From: an uncultured Clostridia bacterium
GTDB taxonomy: Bacteria; Bacillota; Clostridia; Oscillospirales; Acutalibacteraceae
Direction of reading: 5' to 3'
DNA: 64,000 bases
Assembly: GCA_937876205.1 (NCBI GenBank)
Contig: CALEII010000066.1
Location: 89,518 to 153,517 of the forward strand
This document shows, one piece after another, positions 62,184-64,000 of the stretch (position 1 is its first letter; each line of letters starts with the position of its first letter). The position numbers and the translations under genes are program-made. Below the pieces are notes generated by a model. That model searched no databases, had not been told where the DNA came from, and saw nothing but the letters and a program-made list of their open reading frames with translations.

Positions 62184-62330
62184 AAAAAAGTCCAACCTCG
62201 GTCACACGGCGTGCAGGCGAACTGTATCGCACGGGCAGACCGCTTAATGCTGCTCGGTTCCCCGCCTGACATGGTTCACAGCGCTCCGTCGCACAGGACC
62301 AACACGCCGCATGACAGAAATTGGACTTTT
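62184..62330 (-). ncRNA. ffs: Signal recognition particle RNA
   Basis: On the minus strand a roughly 145-base RNA closes with a 9-bp end stem (62321-62329 with 62187-62195). Its core reads GTGAACCATGTCAGG, then CGG-GGAA-CCG, then AGCAGCATTAAGCGG, the conserved symmetric loop and GNRA tetraloop of SRP domain IV that bind Ffh. The 3' side ends in a seven-T run. It is intermediate between the roughly 100-base small and 270-base Bacillus forms, and the Alu domain appears absent. Its position directly before dnaX is the standard Firmicutes order. Confidence 0.88.
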
Positions 62331-62343
62331 AATTACGTTTGTT

Positions 62344-62372
62344 ATTATAATATATTTTTTCAATAAAGGCAA
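62344..62372 (-). promoter_or_regulatory. Promoter of the SRP RNA
   Basis: On the minus strand TTGCCT and TATAAT are 17 bases apart. Transcription should start near 62337, a few bases before the closing stem. Confidence 0.6.
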
Positions 62373-62403
62373 TAGGTAAAATGAAAAAATTTATAAAATA
62401 TGT

Positions 62404-62423
62404 AACTCCGGTTTCACGGAGTT
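62404..62423 (-). terminator. Terminator of the asparagine-rich gene
   Basis: A 7-bp stem AACTCCG/CGGAGTT with a 6-base loop starts at the stop codon; a six-T run follows 15 bases later on the minus strand. Confidence 0.6.
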
Positions 62424-62563
62424 CAGAAGTTTTCGTTGTTGTTCTTTTTGTTCTGGTTCTTGTTGTTTTCGTTATTCTTATTGTTCTGAGCGTTGTTCTG
62501 GTTATTATTCTGATTGTTCTGATTATTTTTGTTCTGATTCTTTGCGTTTTCATTCTTTGACAT
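62423..62563 (-). CDS. 46-residue asparagine-rich protein, probably sporulation-linked
   Basis: Unrecognised very small protein. Of 46 residues 25 are Asn, 7 Lys, 6 Gln and 3 Glu. It has only one aromatic (the final Phe) and no Cys, and begins MSKNENAKNQNKNN. GAAAGGT lies nine bases before the ATG, a SigmaE-like promoter lies upstream and a hairpin follows the stop, so it is an autonomous gene. Composition predicts an intrinsically disordered, hydrophilic chain. Asn/Gln-rich short proteins of spores or coats are the closest analogy, without proof. It lies divergent from the GPH transporter and upstream of the SRP RNA. Confidence 0.7.
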   Translation of the reverse strand: MSKNENAKNQNKNNQNNQNNNQNNAQNNKNNENNKNQNKKNNNENF

Positions 62564-62595
62564 AAGAAACACTACCTTTCGTTTGTTGTGTTTTT

Positions 62596-62624
62596 AGTTT
62601 ATGTATTTCATTTTTTAATTATTC
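62596..62624 (-). promoter_or_regulatory. SigmaE-like promoter of the asparagine-rich gene
   Basis: On the minus strand GAATAAT, 14 bases, CATAAACT. It matches six of seven positions of the Bacillus SigmaE -35 (KMATATT) and seven of eight of the -10 (CATACAHT), at normal spacing. Confidence 0.5.
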
Positions 62625-62660
62625 ATAAATATTTATTTGTGATAAAAATTGTTTTTTGTA

Positions 62661-62689
62661 TTGTTTTTTTTTAAGCATTATGATAGAAT
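62661..62689 (+). promoter_or_regulatory. Possible promoter of the GPH transporter
   Basis: TTGTTT, 17 bases, TAGAAT, about 31 bases before the ATG. Confidence 0.45.
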
Positions 62690-62720
62690 GATGTAGAAAA
62701 TATTTAAGTAAGGTGATAAA

Positions 62721-64000
62721 ATGAGTAAACTCAATGATATCAAACTGCTTCATAAGCTTTTTGGTACAACTCCCGGAAAAGGCGTACAGCCAAAAGAAGC
62801 ATTTGCTTACAGTGTTGCCGGCTTTGGTCAGAACTTTATCTGTACTATCATCGGTTCCTACATAACCGTGTTTATGACAGATGCTCTTCTCTTCGGTGCT
62901 GACGGCGTTACGGTAGGCACAATGAACGGTGCAATCGCTGTTGCAATTCTTATGCTTGCTGCACGAGTTTTTGATGCATTTAATGACCCGATAATGGGCT
63001 CTGTAGTTGACAAAACACGAACAAAATGGGGTAAATGTCGTCCTTATCTCAAGTGGATGGCTATCCCTATCGGAATTATGACAATCCTTTGTTTTCTGCC
63101 TGTTTTCAGTGCTGAGAATGTTTATAACGGCACACAGACAACACAGACATTTATTACTATTGCCGTAATCTATATTGTATGGAGTGTTGTTTACACAATT
63201 GCTGACGTTCCGTATTGGGGACTTTCAACCTGTCTTACAAATGATACTGTAACAAGAGGTAATATTCTTACTGTTGCCCGTATGTTCTGTACTGTAGGTG
63301 CGGGTATTGTTACAATTTTCATTCCTATGATTACAGGTGCAGTTACTGCTCAGTATAAATATACTGATTCTGCTGAAGATCTCGCTCTTATAGCTCAGCA
63401 TAAGGCAGACGCAATTTCAAATATGGTCGCAAATCAGGGCATTTCTGCTGAAGCTGCCGCTCAGACATTTGTCGGAACAGTCAAACAGGGTATGGAAATT
63501 GCAAATGCTGACACTCTTAAATGGGTATATTTCATAAGTGCTGTTGTTCTTGTTGTGGCTGCAATGCCTATGTTCTTCTACGGCTTTAAGAACACAAAAG
63601 AGCGTTTCACTTCAGATGAAAATCCTCCCTCATTCGGTCACAACCTCAAGCTTCTTTTTAAGAATAAGGAACTTCTTCTTATCGTTCTTTCAGGTGTACT
63701 CGGCGGTGCAAGAATGGTTTATTCTTACACAGGCGGTCTCTATTTTGCAAAATACATTCTTCAGAATGAAGGTCTTTACGGTATTATTACACTTCTTGTT
63801 GTTCCCGGCGGACTTGTTGCATCAATTCTTGTTCCCTGGATGTCAAAGAAATTTACAAAGAAGTGGTCATACATTGCTGTTCATATCTTCGGCGGTATAG
63901 TTATGACTGTTATGTATTTCGTCGGATATGATGCTCCCTGGAAGATGATTATCTGCGCAATCGGTCTTGTTCTTCTCGGTATTCCTCAGGGTGTTAATAA
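62721..64000 (+). CDS. GPH-family sugar:cation symporter (MelB-like), 3' end outside window
   Basis: Partial gene: 426 codons without a stop to the window edge. The product is a polytopic membrane protein of the glycoside-pentoside-hexuronide family. FAYSVAGFGQNFICTII near residue 30, RVFDAFNDPIMGSVVDKT near 87 (the cation-site Asp pair), and ADVPYWGL near 163 are signatures. Members carry di- or monosaccharides with H+ or Na+; the substrate is not predictable. AAGGTGAT precedes the ATG. It could feed the cytosolic glycosidases in this region. Confidence 0.9.
   Translation, partial: MSKLNDIKLLHKLFGTTPGKGVQPKEAFAYSVAGFGQNFICTIIGSYITVFMTDALLFGADGVTVGTMNGAIAVAILMLAARVFDAFNDPIMGSVVDKTRTKWGKCRPYLKWMAIPIGIMTILCFLPVFSAENVYNGTQTTQTFITIAVIYIVWSVVYTIADVPYWGLSTCLTNDTVTRGNILTVARMFCTVGAGIVTIFIPMITGAVTAQYKYTDSAEDLALIAQHKADAISNMVANQGISAEAAAQTFVGTVKQGMEIANADTLKWVYFISAVVLVVAAMPMFFYGFKNTKERFTSDENPPSFGHNLKLLFKNKELLLIVLSGVLGGARMVYSYTGGLYFAKYILQNEGLYGIITLLVVPGGLVASILVPWMSKKFTKKWSYIAVHIFGGIVMTVMYFVGYDAPWKMIICAIGLVLLGIPQGVN

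Noticed and set aside
62156..62272. N-terminal extension of DnaX, reading frame open upstream of the TTG start
   Set aside because: The extension is the SRP RNA read as protein; the true start has GGAGG ten bases before it and the conserved YRVLYRKWRP begins right there.
62329..62553. 74-residue Arg/Thr/Ile-rich frame on the minus strand
   Set aside because: It is the shifted frame of the asparagine-rich gene and continues into the SRP RNA promoter; it has no ribosome site.
62430..62555. AAC/CAG repetition that could be a microsatellite or CRISPR-like repeat
   Set aside because: The units are codons for Asn, Gln and Lys in one frame, irregular in order, with no fixed repeat or spacer length.
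1..64000. tRNA, rRNA, transposase, integrase, phage or CRISPR elements
   Set aside because: None were found. Intergenic gaps are mostly under 200 bases and are accounted for by promoters, terminators and leaders.

Overview
The window looks like a piece of chromosome from a low-GC, spore-forming, anaerobic member of the Clostridia, most likely a gut Oscillospirales/Ruminococcaceae-type bacterium. The grounds are a complete spoIIIAA-AH operon and spoIVB, formate-tetrahydrofolate ligase, a PaaK/ACT pair, the Firmicutes-type xseA-xseB-ispA-dxs-tlyA-nadK-argR-recN string, the SRP RNA-dnaX-ybaB-recR block, and several host-glycan glycosidases. There is no sign of a phage, insertion sequence, CRISPR array, tRNA or rRNA. 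Most of the sequence is core genome with tight operons and overlapping stops and starts.

Layout. 1-4 kb: a PiT-type phosphate permease with a DivIVA-like coiled-coil partner, a membrane-anchored alpha/beta hydrolase and a RodA/FtsW glycosyltransferase. 4-10 kb: tsaE-tsaB-rpiB, rpmB, then recA-recX-rimO-pgsA behind a promoter carrying a LexA-like box. 10-22.6 kb: a GH95-like glycosidase, nadA-mnmA, a lipoprotein polysaccharide deacetylase, gtrA, yhaM, prmA, spoIVB, a signal-less GH33 sialidase next to an amidohydrolase, and an unknown membrane protein. 22.6-31.7 kb: one long minus-strand operon, fhs-hisZ-G-D-C-B-H-A-F-IE, which covers every histidine step except histidinol-phosphate phosphatase. 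31.9-39.8 kb: a GH5 endoglycoceramidase-like enzyme, a PAP2 phosphatase, paaK-ACT, and a nifU-like/GH38 alpha-mannosidase/HTH operon. 39.9-44.6 kb: spoIIIAA-AH. 44.7-56.1 kb: nusB, a TsaD paralogue, xseA-xseB-ispA-dxs-tlyA-nadK-argR-recN, a sugar-isomerase-like protein and tyrS. 56.1-62.6 kb on the minus strand: a cytidylate-kinase-like protein, and the operon SRP RNA-dnaX-ybaB-recR-FGGY kinase-unknown. 62.4-64 kb: a 46-residue protein that is more than half asparagine, behind a SigmaE-like promoter, divergent from a GPH-family sugar symporter that runs off the window.

How the genes work together. The fhs-his arrangement couples histidine synthesis, which releases AICAR at the HisF/HisH step, to production of 10-formyl-THF, the cofactor needed to recycle AICAR to purines. 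Four glycosidases without export signals (GH95-like, GH33, GH5, GH38), an FGGY kinase and a GPH transporter suggest uptake and intracellular trimming of host-type oligosaccharides, though the genes are scattered. Sporulation genes cover the SpoIIIA channel and the SpoIVB checkpoint protease.

Most convergent gene pairs share one bidirectional hairpin terminator. The exception is the his operon, whose terminator lies inside the coding sequence of the opposing gene. Product calls for the core genes are firm. Substrates of the glycosidases, the kinase and the hydrolases, and all promoter or operator calls, are inferences from motifs read by eye.
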